Shown here piece by piece: positions 8,016 to 15,941 of a DNA stretch of 31,865 nt. The DNA lies in assembly GCA_965370365.1 (NCBI GenBank), contig CBDUSP010000010.1, forward strand, positions 1-31,865, in the 5' to 3' direction. The position numbers and the translations under genes are program-made. Below the pieces are notes generated by a model, which did no database searches, was not told where the DNA came from, and saw only the letters and a list, made by a program, of their open reading frames with translations. The stretch comes from DAIDHZ01 sp965370365. GTDB lineage: Bacteria; Chlamydiota; Chlamydiia; Chlamydiales; SM23-39. Position 1 is the first letter of the stretch. Every line of letters starts with the position of its first letter.

Positions 8016-8694
8016 AGGTAGTGTTATCTTCTTTCCCGACGATGACCCGACTTGCTAGATTAAAGAAAAACCCTGTCTCTACAATCCCTGGGATTTTGAT
8101 AAGATCTTCATTTACTAGTTCAGGAGTTTCTGGAGGTGTTTTGAAGAAAATGTCGAAAATAAAATTTCCATTTTCCGTGACAAAGAGTTCCTGAGCTAGA
8201 TTCGATGCATCCCCAATTCGCCATTTCCCTGAAAATCCAAGGGCTTCGATTTTTCTTTTCGTTGTCAAAGATCCGTAGGGGACAACTTCTATAGGAAGTT
8301 TGACGCTTCCCAGTGTTTCAATGACTTTGCTCTCATCGACAATGACAATCATTTCTGCGCTTGAAGAGGCGAGAATTTTTTCTCTTGTAAGAGCGCCTCC
8401 GCCTCCTTTAATCATTCGCATTTGGTGATCTACTTGGTCAGCTCCATCGACAGTGATGTCGATTTGAGAGACATCGTTGATGTCTAAGACATTGAGTCCC
8501 CCAGCTTTGGCCATTTCAGCAGATTTTGAAGAACTTGCAACAGCTTTAATACGCAGGTCCTGTTTGCATCTTTTGATAAGCGCTTGGATAAAGTAAGCGG
8601 CTGTAGAGCCTGTTCCAAGGCCTACAATCATTCCACTTTCAATAAGAGTTGCTGCTTTTTCTCCGGCAGCCTGCTTTCCAATCTCTTTGCTCAC
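8005..8694 (-). CDS. rpiA: Ribose-5-phosphate isomerase A
   Basis: RpiA interconverts ribose-5-phosphate and ribulose-5-phosphate in the pentose phosphate pathway. The open frame runs back to an ATG at 8820, but that start would cover the 5' end of the divergent gene; a GTG at 8694 gives 229 residues, the normal family size, so I chose it. With that start, GLGTGSTA is at 25-32, DGADQVD at 83-89 (D83 and D86 in the active site) and KGGGGALTREK at 96-106 (K96 and E105, the catalytic acid/base). All key residues are present. The ribosome-binding site is weak. The gene stands alone between ptsH and the tyrS pair. Confidence 0.95.
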   Translation of the reverse strand: MSKEIGKQAAGEKAATLIESGMIVGLGTGSTAAYFIQALIKRCKQDLRIKAVASSSKSAEMAKAGGLNVLDINDVSQIDITVDGADQVDHQMRMIKGGGGALTREKILASSSAEMIVIVDESKVIETLGSVKLPIEVVPYGSLTTKRKIEALGFSGKWRIGDASNLAQELFVTENGNFIFDIFFKTPPETPELVNEDLIKIPGIVETGFFFNLASRVIVGKEDNTTFNI

Positions 8695-8774
8695 TTCTTC
8701 AGCATAAAAAACAGAGAAAAACTTTACTAGTAGAACTTTTTTTTGTAGGATCAAGCTGCCTGGGAGGGACCTGT

Positions 8775-9047
8775 ATGACAAAGAAATTCGCAAAGGAGAG
8801 TGACAAAACCAAAAAAGCAAGGGGAAAGCTCCTTGAAAAGTGGAAGAAACATGAGACTCTTATCACAGATGCAGCGCTAGAAGTTACAATCGAGAAGATC
8901 CATCAGTGGATTGCAACGCATGCGATGGGAAGAGTCATTTTAAAGAATAAAGAAATTCGCTTGTTTGACCAGAACCAAAATGCAGCACTTTTGAGTCGGA
9001 AAATACAGAAAATCATACAAAAGATTTCCCAAGATCCTGTACAATAG
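8775..9047 (+). CDS. Small basic conserved-type hypothetical protein upstream of tyrS
   Basis: This 90-residue protein starts at an ATG with a strong purine-rich ribosome-binding site (GGGAGGG, about 6 nt upstream). The open frame extends further upstream, but that part overlaps rpiA and is not needed. The sequence is rich in lysine and predicted helix (FAKESDKTKKARGKLLEKW, then ALEVTIEKIHQWIATHAMG) with no membrane segment or known motif. The stop is 4 bp before the tyrS start, so the two are translationally close and surely one transcript. The function is unknown. Confidence 0.7.
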   Translation: MTKKFAKESDKTKKARGKLLEKWKKHETLITDAALEVTIEKIHQWIATHAMGRVILKNKEIRLFDQNQNAALLSRKIQKIIQKISQDPVQ

Positions 9048-9051
9048 TCTC

Positions 9052-10305
9052 ATGGAAAATGTAATCGAGGCTCTTCAGAAAAGGGGCTTCATTGATCAAG
9101 TCACATCTAAAGAACTCGTGAACCACGTAAAAAAACCAATCAAAGTCTATATTGGTTTTGATCCGACTGCAGATAGTCTTCATCTGGGGAATCTCGTTGG
9201 GATTATTGCTCTTTCTTGGTTTGAAAAGTTTGGCCATACTCCCGTTGCAATCCTCGGTGGTGCAACAGGCCTTGTTGGTGATCCATCAGGCAAAAGCGCT
9301 GAAAGAGTCCTCCTCGATGAAAAAACGCTTCTAAACAACATGAAACGTCTCGAGACCTTTTTTCATAAAATCCTTCCGCGTTCCGAAGTTTTAAATAATG
9401 ATGATTGGCTTGGAAAAATGACTCTTGTCGAGTTTTTGCGCGATGTTGGGAAGTACTTTCGTATTGGCCCGATGCTTGCGAAAGAAAGTGTGCGCGCGCG
9501 CGTTCAGTCTGAAGAGGGGATGAGCTTTACAGAGTTTAGCTACCAGACGCTTCAAGGGTATGATTTTTATCATCTGAACAAGAACCACGGTGTAACCCTG
9601 CAAATGGGTGGAAGCGATCAGTGGGGCAATATTACCGCCGGAATCGAGTTCAATCGCAAGCTTGAAGGTGGCCCAATCTACGGACTTACCTTCCCTCTAA
9701 TTACGCGAAGCGATGGGAAGAAGTTTGGGAAATCTGAATCGGGAGCAATTTGGCTATCTGAGGATCGACTCTCTCCGTATGAGATGTATCAATATTTTGT
9801 GCGCGTTACAGATGCGGATGTGGTTCGTCTTTTAAAGATGCTTACTTTCCTTGACTTAGCGGAGATTGATGCAATGGAAAAAGAGATAGGAGCATCAAAT
9901 TATGTCCCAAATACAGCGCAAAAAAAGTTGGCTGTTGAGGTTGTGCGCTTTGTTCATGGCGAAGACGGTGTTGAATCTGCCATCAGAGCAACGGCTGGAA
10001 TGTCTCCTGGATCAAAAGCAACGTTGACAGGATCTGTATTAAAAGAACTAGCAAAGGACATGCCAAATGTCACTCTTGCGCGCTCTGAAGTGATTGGTCA
10101 AAAATTCACAGATCTTGTGACGCGTCTTGAAATGATGCCGAGTAAGTCTGAAGCCACTCGTTTGATTAAAAACGGGGGAGCGTATCTCAATAACGAGCGG
10201 ATCGAAGAGGTTACTTTTGCAATTGAGTCCTCCCACCTAATCGACAACACCTATCTCGTCTTGAGTGCAGGCAAGAAAAAACGAATGCTTGTTACTGTGC
10301 GCTAG
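9052..10305 (+). CDS. tyrS: Tyrosyl-tRNA synthetase
   Basis: TyrRS charges tRNA-Tyr in the cytoplasm. The 417-residue protein shows a class I catalytic core: the HIGH signature as HLGN (44-47), GGATGLVGDPSGKS (69-82), the tyrosine-pocket segment around YQTLQGYDFYHL, GGSDQWGNITAG (186-197) and the KMSKS loop as KFGKS (224-228). The C-terminal part from about residue 350 is an S4 RNA-binding domain (SEATRLIKNGGAYLNNERI). It is the second gene of a pair with the small basic protein. Its 3' end overlaps the convergent membrane-protein gene by 14 bp. Confidence 0.98.
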   Translation: MENVIEALQKRGFIDQVTSKELVNHVKKPIKVYIGFDPTADSLHLGNLVGIIALSWFEKFGHTPVAILGGATGLVGDPSGKSAERVLLDEKTLLNNMKRLETFFHKILPRSEVLNNDDWLGKMTLVEFLRDVGKYFRIGPMLAKESVRARVQSEEGMSFTEFSYQTLQGYDFYHLNKNHGVTLQMGGSDQWGNITAGIEFNRKLEGGPIYGLTFPLITRSDGKKFGKSESGAIWLSEDRLSPYEMYQYFVRVTDADVVRLLKMLTFLDLAEIDAMEKEIGASNYVPNTAQKKLAVEVVRFVHGEDGVESAIRATAGMSPGSKATLTGSVLKELAKDMPNVTLARSEVIGQKFTDLVTRLEMMPSKSEATRLIKNGGAYLNNERIEEVTFAIESSHLIDNTYLVLSAGKKKRMLVTVR

Positions 10306-11209
10306 GGAGAGGATATTCCTTATTAATTCTGAAAGGCTGAGTGTGCTTAGTTGTGTGGCTAAAGCTAGATGTACTACTAGGTGTACTCCAATGGAAGTGG
10401 CTAGATGTACTCCATTTATGGACTCCGCGCAAAGTAAGATGGAGCTTGTCGCCAATATGATAGGAAACATTTGCATTTGGAGGAGAGAATGAAGGATTCA
10501 TGTTTTTTAGTTGTTCATCAGTCAGATCTTCCCAACCACAATGCTCTCTAAGATACCTTACTCGATTCGTATCGAGAAGAATTTTTTCTTCAATTTTTGA
10601 TGTCTCGTTCAGATCTGATTTCTCAAGGAGAAGCACTTCGTATCCCCACAATGAACCCATGTCAATCTGACTTGCTCTCTGAGGGCCTGCAAGGCACCAC
10701 GTTAGAGATCCAATACAGGCTGTAAATATACCTTTAATCGAGTCTCCGACCATTTTCATCTGAAAATATATATTTGCGTTCAGACAGTCTCGATCAGACG
10801 AGTCTAGATCCTTTGCAAGACGGATAACGGGGTATGCTAATATTTTAAGGCCTAACAGCAATGTGTTTGCAGTTAAATCCCATGTGGCGGCAAGTGGAGA
10901 GAAGAAAATACGGGCAGTATATTGTGCTACTTTCTGTGTCGTACTGTCAGTAGGATGCAAGCACCAGTGCCGTAGCTTAAGTAAGGCGCATGCATTCAGT
11001 CGCATGAAGGTCGAGTTTTCAATGCCCTGGCAGTTAGTATTCACATTGAACGCGAAGTCTTTCCAGGTGTCTTTTAATTTCAAGTCACTGAATATGAGAC
11101 TTTTAATTCCGTCAGCCGCGTCGTTGTTTCTCCACTCAGAAGTCTGAAATAGCTCCCGAGAATAGTAAGCTGTATGGACAAGTGGATTGCTGTAAATTTC
11201 GCTGCTCAT
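10292..11209 (-). CDS. Hypothetical protein with two hydrophobic patches and His/Ser-rich tail
   Basis: This 305-residue protein is not recognised. The frame is open to 11317, but an AGGAAGAG ribosome-binding site lies directly before the ATG at 11209, so that start is preferred. Two hydrophobic stretches stand out, TANTLLLGLKILAYPVIRLA and GIFTACIGSLTWCLAG, each able to enter a membrane. The C-terminus is a low-complexity segment rich in His, Ser, Thr and Trp (HKWSTSSHFHWSTPSST), encoded by short DNA repeats near 10360-10425. Two central hydrophobic stretches with soluble ends are common in proteins of chlamydia-related bacteria, but no function follows from this. It overlaps the tyrS 3' end. 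Confidence 0.6.
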   Translation of the reverse strand: MSSEIYSNPLVHTAYYSRELFQTSEWRNNDAADGIKSLIFSDLKLKDTWKDFAFNVNTNCQGIENSTFMRLNACALLKLRHWCLHPTDSTTQKVAQYTARIFFSPLAATWDLTANTLLLGLKILAYPVIRLAKDLDSSDRDCLNANIYFQMKMVGDSIKGIFTACIGSLTWCLAGPQRASQIDMGSLWGYEVLLLEKSDLNETSKIEEKILLDTNRVRYLREHCGWEDLTDEQLKNMNPSFSPPNANVSYHIGDKLHLTLRGVHKWSTSSHFHWSTPSSTSSFSHTTKHTQPFRINKEYPLPSAQ

Positions 11210-11298
11210 GAGATCTCTTCCTGTAGTTATAACTGTAAAAACGGAATGGAATTTAATGGGAAGTGGTCTTTTATTGCAAGTTATATCAAAAACTAGTA

Positions 11299-13386
11299 TT
11301 ATTGATTTTTCTTGCACATGTCGATATGGAAGCTGACGCGATCGTTTGTGCGCACATGGCTGTAGCTTAGGCGCACTTTAAATGACGAGCTAATCCACGT
11401 AGATAGATCCACTTTTACTTCTGTGTATGGCGTCTCTGTCATGCGGTAGAATCCGCTAATTGTTGAGATGCTTGTTTCCCAAAGCGGGTTCAACCGAACA
11501 AATAGATTGGAAATTACGGTTACTCTTCTATCGGATATGGGAGAGAGAAGAAGCTCTGTTTCTGATCGAGAGACATCGAGAATAAAGTTTTCGTGATTGC
11601 CTTTTCTCCAGTCATACTTGGAGCGATACCTTCCCTCTACAGAAACAGCAACATTTTCTCCAACAGTCCAAAGAAGTCTTGCTTTTGAAAACTCGACCTG
11701 GTCATGGCGAAAATTCCACGCATTATGGAAAGAAAAGTGAACAGAGGGAAGGCGCCAGTCTAAGAAGAGATAGAGCCTTGGAATAAACTGAGGGATTGTG
11801 GGGTCTTTAAAAAACGCGTTGGCAAAAAGATCAGCAGAGAAGGAGGCTTCTTTTCCGGGACGCTTTTTAGAAAAAAGAAGCGTCCGTACGCCAGATTGAA
11901 TCTGGTTGATCTTTTGGATTCCATCGTTAATTGAGAAAATGTAGTGCTTATCTGGTTCAACAGAAGGTCTTGTGAGCGCGCTAAACCCGAGATAGGGCTC
12001 AATCACATGCTTGTAATGAGAAAACGTTCTTTCTCCTCGTGAAAATAGATCAAAGCCGTACTGAAAAACGGTCAAGTTTTTCCCGTTGTGCGAAGGGCTA
12101 TTGGTATAGAAAATGGCATGAGCCCCTGCAAAGGGAGTCAGTGTTAGCGGTCCCATGGCAAAGGGCCTATGCATCGTTTCTTTAAGCTCGACTCTTGCGG
12201 ATCGAAAATCACTTAAGGATTTAACAAGGTCATCGGAATAGGCAAAGTCGGTATAGGCTGCCTTTGCCGAGAAAAAGCTATAGATGCCCGTATTGGCAAG
12301 ATTTACGGGTTTAATGTGGCCATAAACACAAGGGAGATCTTGTTTAAGCGATTCGAAGGTGTTTGCCCTTGGACGTACTTTTAGCGAGGTTAAAAATGCA
12401 TCTTCTTCGTGGCGAACATAAAGAATTGTTTGCTTAGCAGTTCCTACCTCAAAATCATCTTGTTTAAAAACTCCAGGCATACGGACATCGTTGTACTTGT
12501 CCCACCTGAGTGTTGTCCTTGTTTTGCCGCTTTCGGAGCTTGATTGAAGCGCTCCTTGAGCCCGGTATCTAAACATTTTGTCGGGAGCTGTCTCTAACCT
12601 GTCGTTTCCAACAAAGCTGCGCGTTAAAAACGTGGTCCTTTTGTGTTCAGGGAGATATTCGGTCTCTAAAGCGCCGGCCCAGCCTGTTGCCCAGCGATAT
12701 GCAACTCTGCCATAGAGAGCAAAGTCTTGCCAAGAATAGAGTTGATAGCGAATAGAAACGCGAGGGCCTTGGCCCCTGTCCCAATTGACTGTATAGCGAA
12801 AGATGGGCTCCTTGAATTTCTTTAGATTCATTTTAAAAGAAGGGAGCCACCCTATGGGGATTTTAAAGAGGCGCCAGCGTAGTCCTTTTGCTTCGAAATA
12901 GTCTTTTTTCATCACATTGACAGTGTTTGCATGCAAATCCCAAGAACTGTCTTTGTTTTCACATGTCGTGATGGAAACACCACCTACCTTATAGCTTCCG
13001 TCAGGTTTGAGCGTAATGAGGTCGCTCCCAACAAACCACATGGCGGCGGTTGTTTTCCCATCATAAATCTCGCCGATTTTCGTGATAAAGTCGTACTTTA
13101 AAGAGCTCCCAACATATGCGCGTCCCTTGTACTGGATGAGAAGATCGCCTTCTGCTTCAACTTTTTGAACATCCTCACCATCTACTTTTTTTTGCGTATA
13201 TGCCATATGTGTTGCTTGGATGCGCATGTCCTCGCTTGTGATGACGCCTCCCTCCTCTGTATAGAGAGTGCCGTCTTTGTAGGTGGGATTTCTTAAATCG
13301 ACAGTGAGCTCTTCTGCTGAAGCGGAAAAGAAAAGGATAAGCAAAAGGAAGTTAAGCGATACTCGAATGATGTGCATAATCCTCAA
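11299..13386 (-). CDS. lptD: LPS-assembly outer-membrane protein, LptD/OstA-like
   Basis: LptD inserts lipopolysaccharide into the outer leaflet of the outer membrane at the end of the Lpt pathway. The 695-residue protein begins with a signal peptide (VSLNFLLLILFFSASAEE). Residues ~28-150 form an LptA/OstA-like beta-jellyroll domain (GGVITSEDMRIQATHMAY, VEAEGDLLIQYKGRAYVG). The remainder is rich in amphipathic strands with alternating aromatic residues (YQLYSWQDFALYGRVAYRW, ETELLLSPI) and fits a beta-barrel. The C-terminus ends in FHIDMCKKNQ rather than a terminal aromatic residue. A second ATG three codons in is an alternative start. No lpt partner genes are adjacent. Some doubt remains between true LptD and another OstA-domain barrel. 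Confidence 0.8.
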   Translation of the reverse strand: MRIMHIIRVSLNFLLLILFFSASAEELTVDLRNPTYKDGTLYTEEGGVITSEDMRIQATHMAYTQKKVDGEDVQKVEAEGDLLIQYKGRAYVGSSLKYDFITKIGEIYDGKTTAAMWFVGSDLITLKPDGSYKVGGVSITTCENKDSSWDLHANTVNVMKKDYFEAKGLRWRLFKIPIGWLPSFKMNLKKFKEPIFRYTVNWDRGQGPRVSIRYQLYSWQDFALYGRVAYRWATGWAGALETEYLPEHKRTTFLTRSFVGNDRLETAPDKMFRYRAQGALQSSSESGKTRTTLRWDKYNDVRMPGVFKQDDFEVGTAKQTILYVRHEEDAFLTSLKVRPRANTFESLKQDLPCVYGHIKPVNLANTGIYSFFSAKAAYTDFAYSDDLVKSLSDFRSARVELKETMHRPFAMGPLTLTPFAGAHAIFYTNSPSHNGKNLTVFQYGFDLFSRGERTFSHYKHVIEPYLGFSALTRPSVEPDKHYIFSINDGIQKINQIQSGVRTLLFSKKRPGKEASFSADLFANAFFKDPTIPQFIPRLYLFLDWRLPSVHFSFHNAWNFRHDQVEFSKARLLWTVGENVAVSVEGRYRSKYDWRKGNHENFILDVSRSETELLLSPISDRRVTVISNLFVRLNPLWETSISTISGFYRMTETPYTEVKVDLSTWISSSFKVRLSYSHVRTNDRVSFHIDMCKKNQ

Positions 13387-13441
13387 GAATTATACACATT
13401 TTTTTTGGTTTTTCTATTTTTTTGTGGGAGTGAGGAGTCTC

Positions 13442-13483
13442 TATACCCAAATCAACTCACAACGTAGAGTTGAATTGGGTATA
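13442..13483. repeat. Inverted repeat in lptD upstream region
   Basis: Arms at 13442-13458 and 13467-13483 are 17 bp with one mismatch, around an 8-nt loop. It lies between the divergent lptD and DUF378 genes. There is no T-tract on either side, so it is not an ordinary terminator; it may be an operator, an mRNA 5' structure or a small mobile-element relic. Confidence 0.75.
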
Positions 13484-13516
13484 ACCCCTAGAGTATCAAG
13501 AACAAAGAACTCTTTA

Positions 13517-13543
13517 GTGACAAGTGTTAAAATTTTTTATAAT
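13517..13543 (+). promoter_or_regulatory. Candidate promoter of the DUF378 gene
   Basis: A perfect TATAAT (13538-13543) is preceded by GTGACA (13517-13522), five of six matches to TTGACA, but the spacer is only 15 bp. Transcription would start about 20 bp before the ATG at 13570, whose AAGGAGAGG site is strong. Confidence 0.45.
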
Positions 13544-13569
13544 ATAAGGGAATAGCCAAGGAGAGGTTT

Positions 13570-13821
13570 ATGAAGGCGTTTCGCTTTATTGTTATTTTGC
13601 TCATGGTCGTTGGTTCGTTGAACTGGGGCTTAGTAGGTTTTTTTCAGTATGATCTCATTGGGGATCTGTTTGGGGGAATGTCCTCTGGTCTTTCTCGATT
13701 CATTTTTGCAGTGATCGGACTTGCGGGTCTATGTGGACTTGCAAAGCTTTTCGGATGCTGCAAATCTTGCCATTGCGGACCTAATTGCAATTGCGGTTGC
13801 TCTTCTAAGAAAAAGAAGTAA
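13570..13821 (+). CDS. DUF378 family small membrane protein with Cys-rich tail
   Basis: The 83-residue protein matches the DUF378 (YuzA-like) pattern: a first transmembrane helix ending in GSLNWGLVGFF, the hydrophilic FQYDLIGDLFGG loop, and a second helix (FIFAVIGLAGLCGLAKLF). The C-terminus then adds a cysteine cluster, CCKSCHCGPNCNCGC, and a lysine run. The DUF378 core has no known activity; the seven to eight clustered cysteines could bind metal or form disulphides. A strong AAGGAGAGG ribosome-binding site precedes the ATG. Its TAA is followed at once by the TTG start of the epimerase gene, which suggests translational coupling. Confidence 0.85.
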   Translation: MKAFRFIVILLMVVGSLNWGLVGFFQYDLIGDLFGGMSSGLSRFIFAVIGLAGLCGLAKLFGCCKSCHCGPNCNCGCSSKKKK

Positions 13822-14700
13822 TTGCGAGTTCTGATTTCGGGAGCCTCCGGATTTATTGGGGCTCCCCTTGCATTATTTTTGTCTTCTAAGGGTCATGAAG
13901 TTGTCCCTTTGTCCCGTTCCTCAAGACAAGGGTCTATTTTCTGGTCGCCTGAAAATCGACTTATTCCAGTCCAGTTTCTGACAAATTTTGACGCAGTCAT
14001 CCACTTGGCAGGAGAGCCTCTTTCTTTTGGCAGATGGACAATCAAGAAAAAAGACAGGATTTTCAAAAGCCGGGTTGAAGGAACCTCTTTTCTTTGTGAT
14101 ATTTTAGGGTCTTTAGATGCTCCTCCGAAGGTTTTTATTAGCGCTTCAGCTGTTGGCTTTTATGGAGACAGGGGAGAGGAGCTTTTAGACGAGGAAAGTC
14201 CTGGGGGTACGGGGTTTTTATCATCTGTCTGCACAGGGTGGGAAGGGGCGAGCGCTCCCTTAAAAAAACAAGGCATTCGTGTTGTAAATACTCGATTTGG
14301 AGTCGTTTTGGGAAAGGGGGGCGCTCTTCGAAAAATGGAGGCTCTTTACAAGTGTGGACTTGGAGCCACTCTTGGAACAGGTCAGCAGTGGATGAGTTGG
14401 ATCGCTCTAGAGGATCTAATTCAGGGGATGGATCATGTGCTTCACTCCGATTTAGAGGGCCCGGTCAACTTTGTCTCTCCAAATCCCACGCGCCAGGAGG
14501 GGTTCTCCCGTCTTCTAGCTAAACACTTGCATTGTCCTCATGTCTTAAAAATCCCTGCCTCAATATTGCGATTTGTACTCGGAGAGGCCGCAAAAGAGAT
14601 GCTTCTCGCAAGCACACGTGTAAACCCTTCAAAGCTTCTCCAATCGGGCTTTACTTTTAAATGTCCGAAGCTTGAGGATGTCATCAGGAAGTGTATCTAA
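13822..14700 (+). CDS. NAD(P)-dependent epimerase-like protein, SDR39U1/TIGR01777 family
   Basis: An atypical short-chain dehydrogenase of 292 residues. The N-terminal Rossmann motif is LISGASGFIGAPLA (residues 4-17). The family pattern follows: DAVIHLAGEPLS, the conserved RW and SRVEGT region, SASAVGFYGDRGEE (with the family's S-x-x-x-YG substitution for YxxxK) and RFGVVLGKGGALRKM. The C-terminal ~45 residues are a DUF1731 domain (LKIPASILRFVLGEAAKEML). The substrate of these proteins is unknown. Translation starts at TTG directly after the DUF378 stop; the reading MRVLISGASG fits the family exactly. The stop codon lies within a 12-bp hairpin. Confidence 0.9.
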   Translation: MRVLISGASGFIGAPLALFLSSKGHEVVPLSRSSRQGSIFWSPENRLIPVQFLTNFDAVIHLAGEPLSFGRWTIKKKDRIFKSRVEGTSFLCDILGSLDAPPKVFISASAVGFYGDRGEELLDEESPGGTGFLSSVCTGWEGASAPLKKQGIRVVNTRFGVVLGKGGALRKMEALYKCGLGATLGTGQQWMSWIALEDLIQGMDHVLHSDLEGPVNFVSPNPTRQEGFSRLLAKHLHCPHVLKIPASILRFVLGEAAKEMLLASTRVNPSKLLQSGFTFKCPKLEDVIRKCI

Positions 14701-14727
14701 AACCGACAGAACCTCTTTTAGATACAC
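14691..14727. repeat. Perfect 12-bp hairpin over the epimerase stop codon
   Basis: Arms 14691-14702 and 14716-14727 are perfect complements around a 13-nt loop. There is no T-run directly after it (a T6 tract follows ~15 nt later), so it is a weak terminator candidate at best; it may protect the mRNA end or attenuate read-through to the peptide gene at 14758. Confidence 0.6.
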
Positions 14728-14757
14728 TCCCTGGTACGTCCATTTTTTGAGGCAGAT

Positions 14758-14964
14758 ATGCGTTTTATAATCCCCGCTTTACTCCTTGGGTCGGCAATAG
14801 CTGCCCCCAAATCCCCAGAGCTTGAAGCTCTGGTAGCTTCTCCTGGTGCAGATTTGCTTGCATTGGATGAAGCTTCATTCCTCCTAGATCCTTCTAAGCC
14901 AATAGAGGAAGTCGTTGACGTACAGGTATTCGAATTTGATGATGCAAACGACGGCGATGATTAA
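14758..14964 (+). CDS. Small exported peptide candidate with acidic tail
   Basis: A 68-residue frame with a GAGG ribosome-binding site 5 nt before the ATG. It begins with a short signal-peptide-like stretch, MRFIIPALLLGSAIAAP, with an A-x-A type cleavage site around residue 16. The rest is acidic and ends in FEFDDANDGDD. No family is recognised. The signal-like start and ribosome-binding site argue that it is real; the short length and lack of known relatives argue for caution. Confidence 0.45.
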   Translation: MRFIIPALLLGSAIAAPKSPELEALVASPGADLLALDEASFLLDPSKPIEEVVDVQVFEFDDANDGDD

Positions 14965-15044
14965 ACATTTCCAAAAAAACAATAATTAATTGCTAAATAT
15001 AATTAATTATTTGAATTAATTACTCCCATAGTTCTAGAATGAGC

Positions 15045-15082
15045 TTAAGGAGCCACTGATTCATTGCTTTGCCAGGGATTCG
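15045..15082 (-). repeat. Dispersed repeat, copy 1
   Basis: This 38-bp stretch matches 24266-24303 in 35 positions. On the minus strand it reads RIPGKAMNQWLLK. It lies in the 268-bp non-coding gap 14965-15232, whose first part is AT-rich with no other sign of a gene. Confidence 0.8.
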
Positions 15083-15083
15083 C

Positions 15084-15175
15084 GCCAAAAGCGCCGAAAA
15101 AGTTAATTTAGAGATCGGAATAAACTTGTACAAGTTATTGCAGATCGAAAATTAGCTTTTTCGGTGAATTTTGGC
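15084..15175. repeat. Large imperfect palindrome in intergenic region
   Basis: Two ~45-nt arms pair around a perfect ACTTGTACAAGT centre (15124-15135). Matching blocks from outside in are GCCAAAA, CCGAAAAAG, AATTT, GATC and AATAA-CTTGT, with small mismatches and bulges between. It directly follows the dispersed repeat and contains no reading frame of note. It could be a mobile-element relic or a structured RNA. Confidence 0.7.
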
Positions 15176-15205
15176 CTAGAGCAAAGTAAATGAATTGATC
15201 AGTGT

Positions 15206-15226
15206 CTCCCCTTAAGAAAGTGGGAG
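15206..15226 (+). promoter_or_regulatory. Possible hairpin masking the ribosome-binding site of the Yip1-like gene
   Basis: CTCCC (15206-15210) can pair with GGGAG (15222-15226), which is the ribosome-binding site for the ATG at 15233. The stem is short but all positions pair. This would hold the site closed until melted or unwound. Confidence 0.35.
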
Positions 15227-15232
15227 TAATAT

Positions 15233-15931
15233 ATGCCGGAAAAAAGCGCTTGGTTAACGATTTGGACGAAACCTCGGGAAACAATCCGGCGGATTATTTC
15301 CGACAATCCAAAGCAAGGCCTTTGGCGCCTTGCCACGATCTATGGATTTGTCTCTCTCCTTAGCACCTTTCAGTCATTGTCTATGGGCTCCCAGGTTGGG
15401 GTCTGGTTCATTTTTATTATTTCTCTGATTTTTGCTCCAATTTGGGGTTACATCTTGTTTGCGATTTGGAGCGGGGTCATGACCTGGATCGGTCGTTTAT
15501 TTAGAGGGAATGGAGATTTTCAAGGACTTCGCGCGGCATATGCCTGGTCTTGCGTCCCCCTTTTAGTGAATGGTCTTCTCTGGATTGTCATGATTCTCCT
15601 TTTTGGGTCTGCTCTCTTTACTGCAGGAGGAACGACGTTTCACACCTTTCCTCAAGGCATGGGCATTTTGCTCTCTTTTCTCCTTTTTGGAAAAGTCATC
15701 ATGTCAATTTGGTCGCTCGTTATCTACTTGAATGCAGTGGCTGAGGTGCAGCAGTTCTCTATTCTTAGAGCGATTGGAAACGTCGTGGTTTCAGGAATCA
15801 TTTTTGGGATTGCCCTCGGGCTTTTGAGCTTTTTAGGGATCTACCTTATTGGACTTGGCGCTCAAGAGGCGGGAGTTGCGACAAGTGCGATGTTTCAAAT
15901 TCTGCACGGCAAATTAATTTATACAGCTTAA
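15233..15931 (+). CDS. Yip1-domain-like integral membrane protein
   Basis: The 232-residue protein has a short cytoplasmic start, WLTIWTKPRETIRRIISDNP, which is the usual opening of bacterial Yip1 (PF04893) proteins (W-x-x-P-x-x-T-x-R), followed by five to six transmembrane helices and the family's central motif of an aromatic residue and a proline in a helix (AAYAWSCVPLLVNGLLW). Bacterial Yip1 proteins have no settled function. The GGGAG ribosome-binding site may be occluded by a hairpin. The next gene starts 10 bp after its stop, so the two are probably one operon. Confidence 0.8.
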   Translation: MPEKSAWLTIWTKPRETIRRIISDNPKQGLWRLATIYGFVSLLSTFQSLSMGSQVGVWFIFIISLIFAPIWGYILFAIWSGVMTWIGRLFRGNGDFQGLRAAYAWSCVPLLVNGLLWIVMILLFGSALFTAGGTTFHTFPQGMGILLSFLLFGKVIMSIWSLVIYLNAVAEVQQFSILRAIGNVVVSGIIFGIALGLLSFLGIYLIGLGAQEAGVATSAMFQILHGKLIYTA

Positions 15932-15941
15932 AAGAGGGTAG

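Noticed and set aside
8649..8774. Upstream extension of the small gene before tyrS
   Set aside because: It overlaps the rpiA start region, and the ATG at 8775 has a much better ribosome-binding site.
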